Counted from the first letter of the stretch, positions 26,665 to 36,320 are shown. The stretch is 64,000 nt of DNA from CAWKDC01 sp044445605 (GCA_044445605.1 JBIOEA010000002.1:41461-105460); one strand, 5' to 3'. Notes: generated by a model from the sequence alone, not told the origin. A program made the numbers and translations.

Positions 26665-27530
26665 TGATAATACTTGCTTGGCCTACTGATGCAGTGTTAG
26701 CGCGACATACCGCTGAATTGCTCAGTGCACCCGTTGGGATCTGGTCACTGCATACGTTTCCAGATACTGAATTGAAAGTGACCATCGAAAGCAACGTCGA
26801 GAATGAAGATGTTTGGGTCATTGCCAGCCTCGACCATGTCAATGAAAAAGTGATGGCGTTAATGTTAATCGCGGATACATGCCGATCATTGGGCGCGCGC
26901 AGTGTCAAACTCGTTTCTCCCTATTTAGCTTATATGCGGCAAGATATTCGATTCCATCCAGGTGAATCCATTAGCGCGCATGTGTTTGCAGGTTTGATTT
27001 CTCGTTATTTTGATGCATTGATCACCGTCGATCCACATTGCCATCGGATTGCACGTTTAAGTGATATTTATACGATTCCCTGCGTAACTTTGCATGCACA
27101 ACCATTATTCAAACAGTATATTGTGAAAAATATCGCATCACCGTTGATTATCGGCCCCGATGCAGAAAGCGAACAGTGGACAGCGGATTTGGCCAATAGC
27201 ATGAAAGCACCTTATGTAGTCCTTGAAAAAAAACGACTCGGCGATGCGGATGTTGAAATTGATCTCCCCGACTTACGGGGACATCATGACAGAACGCCCA
27301 TTTTTATCGATGATATTATTTCAACGGGTAAAACAGTCATGGTCGCGATGGATGCGTTAACATTGCAGGGATTTCTAAATCCATATGTATTAGCCGTGCA
27401 TGGGTTGTTCGTGGACGATGCGTATGAACAATTATTGGAACGAACGCCGAATATAATCACCACGAATAGCATTATGCATCCGTCGAGTCAAATTGATTTG
27501 GCGCCGTTGTTAGCAGAAGCGATGCGTTGA
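26664..27530 (+). CDS. PRPP-synthetase-like protein (second copy)
   Basis: A 288-residue ribose-phosphate pyrophosphokinase homolog, shorter than the canonical Prs at 35324. Catalytic-site text is recognisable: FPDTELKVTIE, YMRQDIRFHPGESI, ITVDPHCHRIARL and the PRPP loop IFIDDIISTGKTV. The RQD and DDIISTGKT motifs are kept, so activity is plausible. Several positions resemble archaeal Prs more than the bacterial enzyme. ATG choice: GGAGG lies 4 nt upstream; the neighbouring ATG at 26661 is too close. It overlaps the antiporter gene by 43 nt at its 3' end. Confidence 0.85.
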   Translation: MIILAWPTDAVLARHTAELLSAPVGIWSLHTFPDTELKVTIESNVENEDVWVIASLDHVNEKVMALMLIADTCRSLGARSVKLVSPYLAYMRQDIRFHPGESISAHVFAGLISRYFDALITVDPHCHRIARLSDIYTIPCVTLHAQPLFKQYIVKNIASPLIIGPDAESEQWTADLANSMKAPYVVLEKKRLGDADVEIDLPDLRGHHDRTPIFIDDIISTGKTVMVAMDALTLQGFLNPYVLAVHGLFVDDAYEQLLERTPNIITTNSIMHPSSQIDLAPLLAEAMR

Positions 27531-28687
27531 ATCAAATACTGCGCAATCTTCCCATTCCATTTGATTAGAATCGGACATAAAAACAATGTGATCAAAATCC
27601 CTGCCAATACGACTTGACCATAATCTTTTTCCATCACACCCAATGTCATCGCCAAGGTTAATAACACAAATCCAAATTCACCACCATGGGCCAAAATCAA
27701 ACCCGTTCGAAATGCATCTTCCGAAGATAAATGCCCTACCCATTTTGCGACGGCCGACACGACGATTGTTTTGAAAAACAAGATCGAGCCCACCAAAAAC
27801 AATACCCAATACCAGTAGCGGAAAATCATGTCAAAATCTAACAACATCCCCACTGTCATAAAAAACAACCCCAACAACAAGTCACGGAATGGACGAATAT
27901 CTTTTTTAATTTGATGGCGATGGTGTGTTTCGGCTAAGACAAGACCCGCTAAGAAAGCACCCAATGCCATGGACAAGCCCATCTTCGACGTCAACCACGC
28001 CGTCGCAATCACGGTCAATAATGTCGTTAGGGTGAATAGTTCATCACTACCGGACTTGGCCACCTCATCAAATAATGGTCGTAGTATAAATCGCCCGATC
28101 GCCCATAATACACCCACAGCAAATATTGACTTTCCTACTATCCATAAAACATCATTCGGCACGAATACCTTTCCCGCTGCCAGCATCGGGATGCAAATCA
28201 AAAAGGGGATCGCTGCTAAATCTTGAAACAATAATAATGCGAAGGATAATTCGCCGTGCTGCGTCATTAGTTCTTTTTGTTCAGATAATTGTTTAACAAC
28301 AATCGCCGTTGACGATAATGACAACGCTGCTGCAGCCACAAAGCCACTGCCTAATGACATTCCCAAATAATAGGCCGTGATCCCCGGGATCACCATGCAG
28401 GCAATAACCTGAATACTGCCTACCCACAATACCGCGCGCCGCATGGCAATAATGCGCGACAGCGATACCTCAAGCCCAATGGCAAATAATAAAAAGACAA
28501 TCCCAAATTCAGCCAACGCATGAATACTTTCCGAATTACTGACCATGTGCATGCCATGGGGCCCGAAAAGCACACCTAATAATAGGTACCCAATGATCAC
28601 AGGGATTTGAAGTCGACGCATCACGATCAACATCAGCACGGCCGATGCCATCACCATGACCAGTTTTTCGAACAGGCTAAATTCCAT
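27488..28687 (-). CDS. CPA2-family cation:proton antiporter (KefB/YbaL-like, no RCK domain)
   Basis: A 399-residue inner-membrane exchanger. About 12 hydrophobic segments are visible. Family motifs are GYLLLGVLFGPHG (near residue 33), ALSLSSTAIVVKQLSEQ (near 122) and GAFLAGLVLAETHHRHQI (near 245), the last two typical of KefB/KefC-type proteins. Unlike KefB/C it ends right after the membrane part and lacks the cytoplasmic TrkA-N (RCK) nucleotide-binding domain. It is 1 nt downstream of prmC on the same strand and convergent with the PRPP-synthetase-like gene. Confidence 0.9.
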   Translation of the reverse strand: MEFSLFEKLVMVMASAVLMLIVMRRLQIPVIIGYLLLGVLFGPHGMHMVSNSESIHALAEFGIVFLLFAIGLEVSLSRIIAMRRAVLWVGSIQVIACMVIPGITAYYLGMSLGSGFVAAAALSLSSTAIVVKQLSEQKELMTQHGELSFALLLFQDLAAIPFLICIPMLAAGKVFVPNDVLWIVGKSIFAVGVLWAIGRFILRPLFDEVAKSGSDELFTLTTLLTVIATAWLTSKMGLSMALGAFLAGLVLAETHHRHQIKKDIRPFRDLLLGLFFMTVGMLLDFDMIFRYWYWVLFLVGSILFFKTIVVSAVAKWVGHLSSEDAFRTGLILAHGGEFGFVLLTLAMTLGVMEKDYGQVVLAGILITLFLCPILIKWNGKIAQYLIQRIASANNGAKSI

Positions 28688-28688
28688 T

Positions 28689-29516
28689 TTATTTCCTTGC
28701 GGTTGTCACTCGCTCATGTCCCGATAAATCGTTCACCGTCGTGATGTCGTTAAACCCATATTCGTTGAATAGCCCACGTACACCGGGCCCCTGCTCGAAT
28801 CCATGCTCTAAACAGATACAGCCACCCGGATTCAAATGCGTCACCGCACCTTCAATGATGCGTCGCAACATCGCAAACCCATCATCATCAGCAACCAACG
28901 CGCCTATCGGTTCAAAGCGAATTTCTCCTGACAAGTGTAGATCATTTTTAGCTAAATAAGGCGGATTGGAGACGATCAGATCAAAGGTTTCAGGGATATT
29001 CTTGAAACCATCGGATGCACGCAGCGTGACGTTCTTTAATCCATGTCTCGCGACGTTCTTTTCTGCAATCGCCAATGCAGCGGGGGAAATGTCAGTGGCG
29101 AGAATGTTACTATCGGGAATGTGTGAGGCAAGCACGCAGGCGATCACACCACTGCCGGTTCCGAGATCCAATATCGTGAAGCGGTCGAAAGATGTTTCTC
29201 CCCTACATTCGGGCCCACCCGCGCGCAATGATGATTCTATCAAACACTCCGTATCCGGTCTCGGGATCAAGACATCCGGCGTCACGATAAATGACATGCC
29301 AAAACATTCTTTCTCACCCACCAAATACGCAACAGGTTCTCCGGCTAAACGTCGCGCCAATAATACCATCCAACTGTTATATTCTGTTTCGGTCAATTCA
29401 CGATCATCAAACGCATATAAATCTGCGCGTGACACCTTGAGTATATGCGCTAACAATACTTGCAGATCGAGCAAATCTAATCCGTGAAGATCTCTTAAAA
29501 CAGACTTAACGTTCAT
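28689..29516 (-). CDS. prmC: peptide chain release factor N5-glutamine methyltransferase
   Basis: Methylates the glutamine of the GGQ motif in release factors. It has 275 residues. The SAM-binding motif ILDLGTGSGVIACVLA (near residue 115) and the catalytic VSNPPYLAKND (near 185) are intact. It overlaps prfA, its substrate gene, by 11 nt, the usual arrangement hemA-prfA-prmC. Confidence 0.96.
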   Translation of the reverse strand: MNVKSVLRDLHGLDLLDLQVLLAHILKVSRADLYAFDDRELTETEYNSWMVLLARRLAGEPVAYLVGEKECFGMSFIVTPDVLIPRPDTECLIESSLRAGGPECRGETSFDRFTILDLGTGSGVIACVLASHIPDSNILATDISPAALAIAEKNVARHGLKNVTLRASDGFKNIPETFDLIVSNPPYLAKNDLHLSGEIRFEPIGALVADDDGFAMLRRIIEGAVTHLNPGGCICLEHGFEQGPGVRGLFNEYGFNDITTVNDLSGHERVTTARK

Positions 29517-30594
29517 CTTGTAACGCTGCTAATAAATCAGCTTGATATTCTTGTATCAACGCACTGACGATGGGCTCCAAGTGCCCTTCCATCACATCTT
29601 CTAATTGATATATCGTCAAATTAATACGATGATCCGTCAAACGCCCTTGCGGGAAATTATAGGTACGAATCCGTTCTGAACGATCGCCCGTTCCCACCAA
29701 ATCACGACGTGTATCCGCTTGCTCTTTTTCCTGTTTATCACGCTCAGCGCGCAATAAACGCGCTTGTAATAACGCCATCGCTTTGGCACGGTTTTTATGT
29801 TGTGAACGTTCATCCTGACACTCAACGACAGTGCCCGTTGGGATGTGCGTGATACGAATCGCTGAATCCGTTTTATTCACGTGCTGACCACCCGCACCCG
29901 ATGCGCGGTACGTATCAATTTTTAGATCAGCAGGATTGATATCAATCGCACCAATTTCTTCCACTTCTGGTAATACAGCGACCGTACAAGTTGATGTATG
30001 AATACGTCCCTGCGCTTCCGTCGTCGGAACACGCTGAACACGATGCGCACCCGATTCAAACTTCAATTTCGCGTACACGTTTTCACCTATCACACGTGCA
30101 ATGATTTCTTTAAAGCCACCTTTTTCTGATCCATTTTGAGACACGATCTCAACCTGCCAACCTTGAGCAGCCGCATAACGACTGTACATGCGGAATAAAT
30201 CTGCCGCAAAAAGCGATGCTTCATCACCCCCAGCGCCCGCACGAATTTCGATAAATATATTGCGACTGTCATCTGGATCTTGTGGCAACATCAACGTCTG
30301 CAGCGTTTTTTCAAGCTCTGCAATTTTATCGTTCAATTCCAGTAATTCATCTTGCGCCATGGCTTTTAATTCAGGATCGCCTTCTTTCATCATGGCTTGA
30401 GCAGTGATGTGATCCGCCGTGGCTTGCACCCATTGGCGGTATGCCTGTGATACAGGATCTAACTGCGAATACTCCTTTGAATAATCGCGAAACTTATCAG
30501 TCTTCGCAATGACGTCAGCATCTGATAATAAACCTTGTAATTCTTCAAAACGCTCGAGTACTCGCTCAAGCTTACGTGCAATAGAAGGATTCAT
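29506..30594 (-). CDS. prfA: peptide chain release factor 1
   Basis: Recognises UAA and UAG stop codons on the ribosome. It has 362 residues, normal length. The GGQ motif is in YRASGAGGQHVNKTDSAIRI (near residue 235). EIRAGAGGDEASLFAADL lies upstream, and a C-terminal RTYNFPQGRLTDHRI is present. The start overlaps the hemA stop by 4 nt (ATGA). Confidence 0.97.
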   Translation of the reverse strand: MNPSIARKLERVLERFEELQGLLSDADVIAKTDKFRDYSKEYSQLDPVSQAYRQWVQATADHITAQAMMKEGDPELKAMAQDELLELNDKIAELEKTLQTLMLPQDPDDSRNIFIEIRAGAGGDEASLFAADLFRMYSRYAAAQGWQVEIVSQNGSEKGGFKEIIARVIGENVYAKLKFESGAHRVQRVPTTEAQGRIHTSTCTVAVLPEVEEIGAIDINPADLKIDTYRASGAGGQHVNKTDSAIRITHIPTGTVVECQDERSQHKNRAKAMALLQARLLRAERDKQEKEQADTRRDLVGTGDRSERIRTYNFPQGRLTDHRINLTIYQLEDVMEGHLEPIVSALIQEYQADLLAALQDER

Positions 30595-31793
30595 GCGGAA
30601 TCTTTTTCCCTTGTGTTCGACAATAATTGCAATGTCGGTAAATGCAATAACTGATTGGTTAATGTATGCGCTAACTGCGCTAAAACTTCGTGCACGGGCT
30701 GGCCATGAGACACACTGCGGATCGCTTTCGCTAATGCAGCATCACGTAATTGTTCATGGTGTTGACGGTATGCCACGACCGTTGCAATATGAGGTTGTAA
30801 TGCATACCAATGGCTATACGCGGCTACTTCTTTTTCGATAATCGCCGTCGCATCTTTTACCGCTGATTGGCGCGTCTCCATGCCCACTTTCACCACTTCT
30901 TTGAGTGCATCCATATCGTATAAATACACATCATCTAAATGTTTAATCTCAGGCTCAATGTCCCTGGGCACCGCTAAATCAATCATGACCATCGGCTTAT
31001 GACGACGCGCTTTCATCACGCCCTCAACACAGCCTTTTCCGATGATAGGCACATCGCTGGCTGTCGCGCTCACCACCATATCGACTTCATTTAATCGGTC
31101 GCGCAATTGCCCCAATGCGATGGCTTGTGCGCCATAAGTGTCTGCCAACGCTTGCGCCTTCGATAATGTCCGATTCGCAAAAATCATCCGCGTGACCCCT
31201 TCCGCATGCAAATGCTTTGCGGCGACCGTCACCATCTCGCCAGTGCCGATCAACAATACAGCCTTTTGAGATAAATCAGCAAAAATCTGTTTCGCCAATT
31301 TGACAGCAGCGGAGGCCACTGAAACGGATTGTGTGCCTATGGCCGTTTCTGTTCGAATGATTTTGGCGGCTTTAAACGTCATTTGAAAAAGGCGGGAAAG
31401 TAATTTGCCCGTGGTTTGGGCTTCTTGTGCTTTTGCATAAGCAAACTTCATCTGGCCTAAAATCTGAGGCTCGCCCAATACCATTGAATCTAAACCCGCT
31501 GCCACAGCCATTAAATGGTATACCGCTTCTTCTTGTTCATAGCGATCAACCCTCGGCGCCCATTCCAGGGCAGATAACCCCATCCAATCCATGAAAGCAC
31601 CCAGTACTTGCTCAGGAACGTCCGTGTCACAGATGATTTCCAGCCGATTACAGGTCGATACCAAGATGACTTCGTTCGCATAACCCTTCAAAACAAGTAG
31701 AGCTTCTGACAAACGCGCAGGGGATATGGCCACTTGCTCTCTTAAGCCAACCGGAACACGACTGTGATGGATGCCATAAACGAAAAGCGCCAT
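30591..31793 (-). CDS. hemA: glutamyl-tRNA reductase
   Basis: First committed step of heme synthesis by the C5 pathway: reduces Glu-tRNA to glutamate-1-semialdehyde. It has 400 residues. The catalytic Cys48 is in VSTCNRLEII. A GEPQILGQMKFAYAKAQ segment (near residue 105) and the nucleotide-binding VLLIGTGEMV (near 182) are present. It heads the hemA-prfA-prmC operon and is divergent from the TPR lipoprotein gene. No strong ribosome site is seen. Confidence 0.96.
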   Translation of the reverse strand: MALFVYGIHHSRVPVGLREQVAISPARLSEALLVLKGYANEVILVSTCNRLEIICDTDVPEQVLGAFMDWMGLSALEWAPRVDRYEQEEAVYHLMAVAAGLDSMVLGEPQILGQMKFAYAKAQEAQTTGKLLSRLFQMTFKAAKIIRTETAIGTQSVSVASAAVKLAKQIFADLSQKAVLLIGTGEMVTVAAKHLHAEGVTRMIFANRTLSKAQALADTYGAQAIALGQLRDRLNEVDMVVSATASDVPIIGKGCVEGVMKARRHKPMVMIDLAVPRDIEPEIKHLDDVYLYDMDALKEVVKVGMETRQSAVKDATAIIEKEVAAYSHWYALQPHIATVVAYRQHHEQLRDAALAKAIRSVSHGQPVHEVLAQLAHTLTNQLLHLPTLQLLSNTREKDSA

Positions 31794-31937
31794 AATAATT
31801 TACTTTATTTATCAATAGGTTAATAGATTGCTGCATTAAACAAGGCAAGCACGATGACATTTTACCTGATTTTCACTCAAGATAACACGGGATCGACAGA
31901 TACATAGTGTACACCCACTGAATAAATGAGTGACACC

Positions 31938-33674
31938 ATGCGATACCTAAAGACAATAAGCCTGAGCCTTGCAGTTTCGCTCGTCCTCCTAACCTCTTGC
32001 TCCAAGAATGAGCAACCACGGCCTATGCCCAATAATGCTAATATCGGCGAAACCGATGTTATCAACCAAGAAGCTGAGCAAAGCGCTACCTACCATTTCC
32101 TCGCTGGCGAAGTGGCACTTGATCGCAATGCCTACCAAGAAGCGTTAAACCAATACCTTTGGTTAGCCAAGAACATGCATGACCCTGTTTTTGCAGCGCG
32201 TGCGACCAGCATTGCTTTAGAATTACAAAACTATAAAGCTGCTGCTGAAACAGGCAAAATCTGGGCTGATAAAACGCCCCATGATCTTCAAACACAAGCG
32301 ATTGCAGCAAGCCTAATGCTTAAAAATGGCTGTATCGATTGCGCAAAACCTTATTTAAGTGTATTGCTCGTCCCTTCCGATATGGAAACGATGCAACATT
32401 TAACACAAGTACAATCTGCCTTAGACGATACAACGTCACGTCAGCATTTGATTTCTGCACTTGATCAAGTGGGACATGAAAAGAAAGACGCGCGTGCTTT
32501 ATTTATCGAAGCCGATTTACAATATCAACTCGGTGAAAACACCAATGCGAATAAAACGATTGATACTATTTTAGCGATCAAGCCTGATTGGATCCGCGCT
32601 CAAACGTTACGCATCCAAATATTGTATGAAGGAGGCCAAAAGAAAGAAGCCTGGGCCTATTTAAATAGCATGTTGGAAAAAGATCCTAAAAACAGCGGAT
32701 TAAAATGGTTATCCGCCAAAATGGCGATTGAAATGGGTGACACAAACTTGGGAATGTCGTTGCTCAAGTCGATTACAAATGATCCTACCTATGGCAATGA
32801 AGCATTACTCGAACTGGCCAAACAATCCATTGAACAAAATCAACTCTCCTTGGCTCAACAATACCTCACTCAATACCAAGCTAAAAAACCTGACTCTGAC
32901 GAGGGTAATTTCTTGATGGGGTTCCTTCAACAAGAACAAGGAAAATTAGATGCAGCGCTTCAAACGTACAACCGCGTAAAAGGTGGCGCCTATTATCTGA
33001 ATGCGCATATCCAAATGATTTTAATTCAAACGAAACAGGGTAATCCTACCCTGGCATTGCAAGGTGTTGATCATCTCGCAGAACAATTCCCTGAAGAGAT
33101 TGCTCGGATTGACTTAGTACGTGCACAAGTATTGCTTGACAGCAAACAATACAAAGAAGCTTATGATACGTTGAGTCAAATCATCAAGGGCAGTCCCAAT
33201 GATAATTTGGAATTGCATTATGTGCGCGGCCTAGTGGCTGTGGAACTGGGGAATAAAAAAGCCGCTGAAGATGACTTTAAATTCGTCGTCAGCAAAAACC
33301 CCAAACATTTGCAAGCGATCAATGCACTTTCACAAACACTGATCGATGAGGGCGCATTGGATGAAGCACAAACTTACAGTGAACAAGCCCTCAATATGGC
33401 ACCCACCAACCCTGATGTCCTTGATAACATGGGCTGGTTAACCTTGAAACGTGGTGACGTTGATGGCGCGATTCCTTACTTAGCCAAAGCATTCAAGACA
33501 GGCCATAGCCCTGAATATGCTGCCCACTTAGGTGAAGCGTTATGGCAACGTGGCGATCAAACCGAAGCGATTAATATCTGGAATGCTGGGCTGCAAATGG
33601 ATCCCAATAATCCTGCCTTGGTCAATGCCATGAAAGCACATTCGGTTTATCCAACCGCTATGGATAAACACTGA
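31938..33674 (+). CDS. TPR-repeat lipoprotein
   Basis: A 578-residue exported lipoprotein. The signal peptide MRYLKTISLSLAVSLVLLTSC ends in a lipobox (LTSC), so the protein should be membrane-anchored on the periplasmic side. The mature part is made of tetratricopeptide repeats, clear around residues 45-75, 330-400 and 440-540 (ALNMAPTNPDVLDNMGWLTL, GDVDGAIPYLAKAF). TPR proteins act as scaffolds. This gene often sits between hemA and lolB in gammaproteobacteria. An in-frame ATG at 31926 is possible; I chose 31938 because it begins a proper signal peptide. Confidence 0.88.
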   Translation: MRYLKTISLSLAVSLVLLTSCSKNEQPRPMPNNANIGETDVINQEAEQSATYHFLAGEVALDRNAYQEALNQYLWLAKNMHDPVFAARATSIALELQNYKAAAETGKIWADKTPHDLQTQAIAASLMLKNGCIDCAKPYLSVLLVPSDMETMQHLTQVQSALDDTTSRQHLISALDQVGHEKKDARALFIEADLQYQLGENTNANKTIDTILAIKPDWIRAQTLRIQILYEGGQKKEAWAYLNSMLEKDPKNSGLKWLSAKMAIEMGDTNLGMSLLKSITNDPTYGNEALLELAKQSIEQNQLSLAQQYLTQYQAKKPDSDEGNFLMGFLQQEQGKLDAALQTYNRVKGGAYYLNAHIQMILIQTKQGNPTLALQGVDHLAEQFPEEIARIDLVRAQVLLDSKQYKEAYDTLSQIIKGSPNDNLELHYVRGLVAVELGNKKAAEDDFKFVVSKNPKHLQAINALSQTLIDEGALDEAQTYSEQALNMAPTNPDVLDNMGWLTLKRGDVDGAIPYLAKAFKTGHSPEYAAHLGEALWQRGDQTEAINIWNAGLQMDPNNPALVNAMKAHSVYPTAMDKH

Positions 33675-33724
33675 TCCCGTGCTACACTGTGGAAAGTTCG
33701 TCCACAAGGTAAGGGATTTTTTAA

Positions 33725-34351
33725 ATGCTCAACGTTAAACATCTGATCATGGTTTGCTGTGTGGCGCTGCTGGCTGCCGGTTGTACCAACACTCGCTCTT
33801 CAGCCGACATGATGCCTGCGATGGACCGTGAACAAACGTTCGATCGCAATCAAGACAAAATCTCCAATTTAAAATCATGGCAATTCGATGGCCGTTTTTC
33901 CATACGTTCACCCCATGGCGTTGATAGCGCCAACCTGACCTGGCTCCAAGAAAGCGCTCGCTATTTGCTGAAGATTTCAGGTCCGCTGCAACAAGGTACC
34001 GTGTTCATTCGTGGCGATGCAACGGGTATCTCTTATAAAGACTCGAAAGGTGTGACCGATAAAGCCGGCTCTCCAGAAGAACTCCTGGCCCGCCACACCC
34101 AATATAACTTACCGATTTCCAGCCTACGTTACTGGGTATTAGGCCGTCCTGATCCAACCTATGCGTTCAATCTGAACATTGGGGCCAATGGCGATTTACG
34201 TACATTAAGCCAAAATGGTTGGGAAATTCGTTATGACGCCTTTAAAACCACCGAACCTTACCGCTTGCCGACCAAGATTATCTTGAAGCATGAGTCCATT
34301 GAGATTGTCATCAGTATTCATGATTGGAATCCTGATCTTGTTTCAGGTTAG
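33725..34351 (+). CDS. lolB: outer-membrane lipoprotein receptor LolB
   Basis: Receives lipoproteins from LolA and inserts them in the outer membrane. It has 208 residues. The signal peptide ends in the lipobox LLAAGC (Cys near residue 20). Family text follows: NLKSWQFDGRFSIRSPHGVD, ISGPLQQGTVFIRGD and SSLRYWVLGRPDPTYAF. AAGGGA lies about 9 nt before the ATG. It is placed between the TPR lipoprotein and ispE, as in related bacteria. Confidence 0.95.
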   Translation: MLNVKHLIMVCCVALLAAGCTNTRSSADMMPAMDREQTFDRNQDKISNLKSWQFDGRFSIRSPHGVDSANLTWLQESARYLLKISGPLQQGTVFIRGDATGISYKDSKGVTDKAGSPEELLARHTQYNLPISSLRYWVLGRPDPTYAFNLNIGANGDLRTLSQNGWEIRYDAFKTTEPYRLPTKIILKHESIEIVISIHDWNPDLVSG

Positions 34352-34356
34352 TCCTT

Positions 34357-35211
34357 ATGAGCAGTGGTCGTATCGTTCTACACAGCCCCGCGAAGCTGAA
34401 TTTATTTCTGCATATCGTGGGGCGCCGTCCTGATGGATACCATCTCCTACAAACGGTTTTCCAACTGATCGATTATGGCGATACGTTGTCCTTTTCCTTA
34501 CGCCAAGACGATGCAGTCCATTTGACGGACAACACCCCAAGCATCCCCTCCTCCGATAATCTCATCATTAAAGCGGCCATGATGCTACGGGCGTTACACC
34601 GCCATCTACCGGGCGTGGATATTCACCTTGATAAATGCATCCCCATGGGAGCGGGTATGGGTGGAGGCAGCTCCAATGCAGCCACAACCTTATTAGCCTT
34701 GAACCACCTGTGGGGGCTGGGGTTAAGCCAATCCGAGCTAATGAGATTAGGGCTCGCGCTGGGAGCAGATGTACCGGTGTTTGTGGCGGGTCATAGTGCT
34801 TTCGGGGAAGGTATCGGCGAAATACTGACACCGATCGACCTGCCAACGGTCTGGTATGCCATTGTCAAACCACCTGTCCATGCGGAGACTGCCAGCCTCT
34901 TTAAGAGTCCGGCCTTAAAACGAGATACCGCCTCGCTGACATTGGCCCAGTATCAAGCTGGAGCAGCGACTCACAATGATTTTCTGCCTGTGCTACTTTC
35001 CCTCTACCCAAGCCTGCAAGAAACGGTTACACTCATGTCGCATTTCGGCGAACCGAAATTGACGGGAACGGGCTCTGCATTCTTCATTGCATGCGAATCT
35101 CGTGAAAAAGCTGAAAAATGCATTGGACAAATGAATAAACAAGTGGTAGGATTTGTCGCGCAGGGCGTGAATGAGTCGCCTGTGCATAAAGCGCTGCAAA
35201 GCGTACGTTAG
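34357..35211 (+). CDS. ispE: 4-(cytidine 5'-diphospho)-2-C-methyl-D-erythritol kinase
   Basis: GHMP kinase of the MEP isoprenoid pathway. It has 284 residues. The N-terminal SPAKLNLFLHIVGRRPDGYH and the ATP loop IPMGAGMGGGSSNAATTL (near residue 92) are close to the family consensus; the C-terminal LTGTGSAFFIACES is the third GHMP motif. It starts 5 nt after lolB and ends 5 nt before tRNA-Gln, so the tRNA is probably part of the same transcript. Confidence 0.96.
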   Translation: MSSGRIVLHSPAKLNLFLHIVGRRPDGYHLLQTVFQLIDYGDTLSFSLRQDDAVHLTDNTPSIPSSDNLIIKAAMMLRALHRHLPGVDIHLDKCIPMGAGMGGGSSNAATTLLALNHLWGLGLSQSELMRLGLALGADVPVFVAGHSAFGEGIGEILTPIDLPTVWYAIVKPPVHAETASLFKSPALKRDTASLTLAQYQAGAATHNDFLPVLLSLYPSLQETVTLMSHFGEPKLTGTGSAFFIACESREKAEKCIGQMNKQVVGFVAQGVNESPVHKALQSVR

Positions 35212-35216
35212 TTTTT

Positions 35217-35291
35217 TGGGGTGTCGCCAAGCGGTAAGGCACGGGGTTTTGATCCCCGCATACCTAGGTTCGAATCCTAGCACCCCAGCCA
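35217..35291 (+). tRNA. tRNA-Gln (anticodon TTG)
   Basis: The acceptor stem TGGGGTG pairs with CACCCCA, with encoded GCCA at the end. The anticodon arm CGGGG-TTTTGAT-CCCCG gives anticodon TTG (Gln, codon CAA). The T arm is CTAGG-TTCGAAT-CCTAG. It has 75 nt. Its place between ispE and prs is the common gammaproteobacterial one. Confidence 0.97.
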
Positions 35292-35323
35292 AATCACAAA
35301 ATCTAAATTTCAGAGGTTAACCG

Positions 35324-36280
35324 GTGTCAAACGCAAATAATCTCATCATTTTTACCGGTAACGCCAATCCCTCATTGGCTCGTGGCATCTCACAACATTT
35401 AAAAGTGCCTCTTGGCAAAGCGACCGTAGGCCGTTTCAGCGATGGCGAAACACAAGTAGAAATCCTCGAAAACGTCCGCGGACAAGATGTCTTCATTATT
35501 CAACCGACCAATGCCCCTGCCAATGAGTACCTGATGGAACTCGTTATCATGGCAGATGCGCTACGTCGGGCTTCAGCTCACAGCATCACAGCGGTTATCC
35601 CTTATTTCGGCTATGCTCGCCAAGACCGTCGGGTCCGTTCGGGCCGTGTGCCTATCACCGCGAAAGTGGTAGCCGACATGCTCGCTGCCGTTGGGATATG
35701 CCGCGTGGTCACCGTCGACCTGCATGCTGAGCAAATTCAAGGCTTTTTTGATATGCCCGTGGATAACGTCTATGCCTCCCCTGTCCTATTGGCAGACTTG
35801 CATAGCCATCCTCAAGAGAATTTAGTGGTGGTTTCCCCGGACGTCGGGGGGGTTGTCAGGGCCCGAGCCATCGCCAAGCGTCTAAACGATGCTGACCTGG
35901 CCATTATCGATAAACGCCGGCCTCGCCCCAACGAGAGCCAGGTGATGAACATTATTGGTGACGTAAGCGGAAAATCCTGTATAATCGTCGACGACATTGT
36001 GGATACCGCTGGCACCCTGTGTACCGCCGCCGCTGTTTTGAAAGAAAAGGGCGCGACACGTGTATCTGCCTATTGCACCCATCCGGTGTTATCAGGTAAG
36101 GCCGTGGCCAACATCGAAGGTTCTGCCTTGGATGAACTGGTTGTCACCGATACCATCTTGTTGAAAAACGAGGCTTTGGGCTGCCCCAAGATTCGTCAAA
36201 TTAGCTTAATTGGGCTGTTGTCCGAAGCGATTCGACGGATTCATGAAGCAGAATCCTTAAGCAGTATGTTCCCAGAATAA
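35324..36280 (+). CDS. prs: ribose-phosphate pyrophosphokinase
   Basis: Makes PRPP from ribose-5-phosphate and ATP. It has 318 residues, normal length for the bacterial class I enzyme. Motifs: FSDGETQVEI, GYARQDRRVRSG (ATP), VVTVDLHAEQIQGFF (metal/catalytic) and CIIVDDIVDTAGTL (PRPP loop). The start is GTG with AGG 7 nt upstream. This is the housekeeping copy; the paralog at 26664 is divergent. A hairpin terminator overlaps its stop codon. Confidence 0.97.
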   Translation: MSNANNLIIFTGNANPSLARGISQHLKVPLGKATVGRFSDGETQVEILENVRGQDVFIIQPTNAPANEYLMELVIMADALRRASAHSITAVIPYFGYARQDRRVRSGRVPITAKVVADMLAAVGICRVVTVDLHAEQIQGFFDMPVDNVYASPVLLADLHSHPQENLVVVSPDVGGVVRARAIAKRLNDADLAIIDKRRPRPNESQVMNIIGDVSGKSCIIVDDIVDTAGTLCTAAAVLKEKGATRVSAYCTHPVLSGKAVANIEGSALDELVVTDTILLKNEALGCPKIRQISLIGLLSEAIRRIHEAESLSSMFPE

Positions 36281-36314
36281 CCCATTTTCCTTGGTCGCGA
36301 GGCGGGTTATTTTA
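36276..36314 (+). terminator. hairpin terminator after prs
   Basis: AATAACCC and GGGTTATT are separated by 20 nt (with inner CCT/AGG pairing) and followed by a short T-rich run (TTTTAAT). It begins within the prs stop codon. Confidence 0.7.
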
Positions 36315-36320
36315 ATCGTA

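Noticed and set aside
35283..35295. 12-nt match (CCCAGCCAAATC) between the tRNA-Gln 3' end and the arms at 48.2 kb, as an attachment-site pair
   Set aside because: Too short to be convincing, no integrase gene nearby, and CCAGCCAAA-like text is expected wherever a tRNA ends in GCCA. Recorded as probable coincidence.
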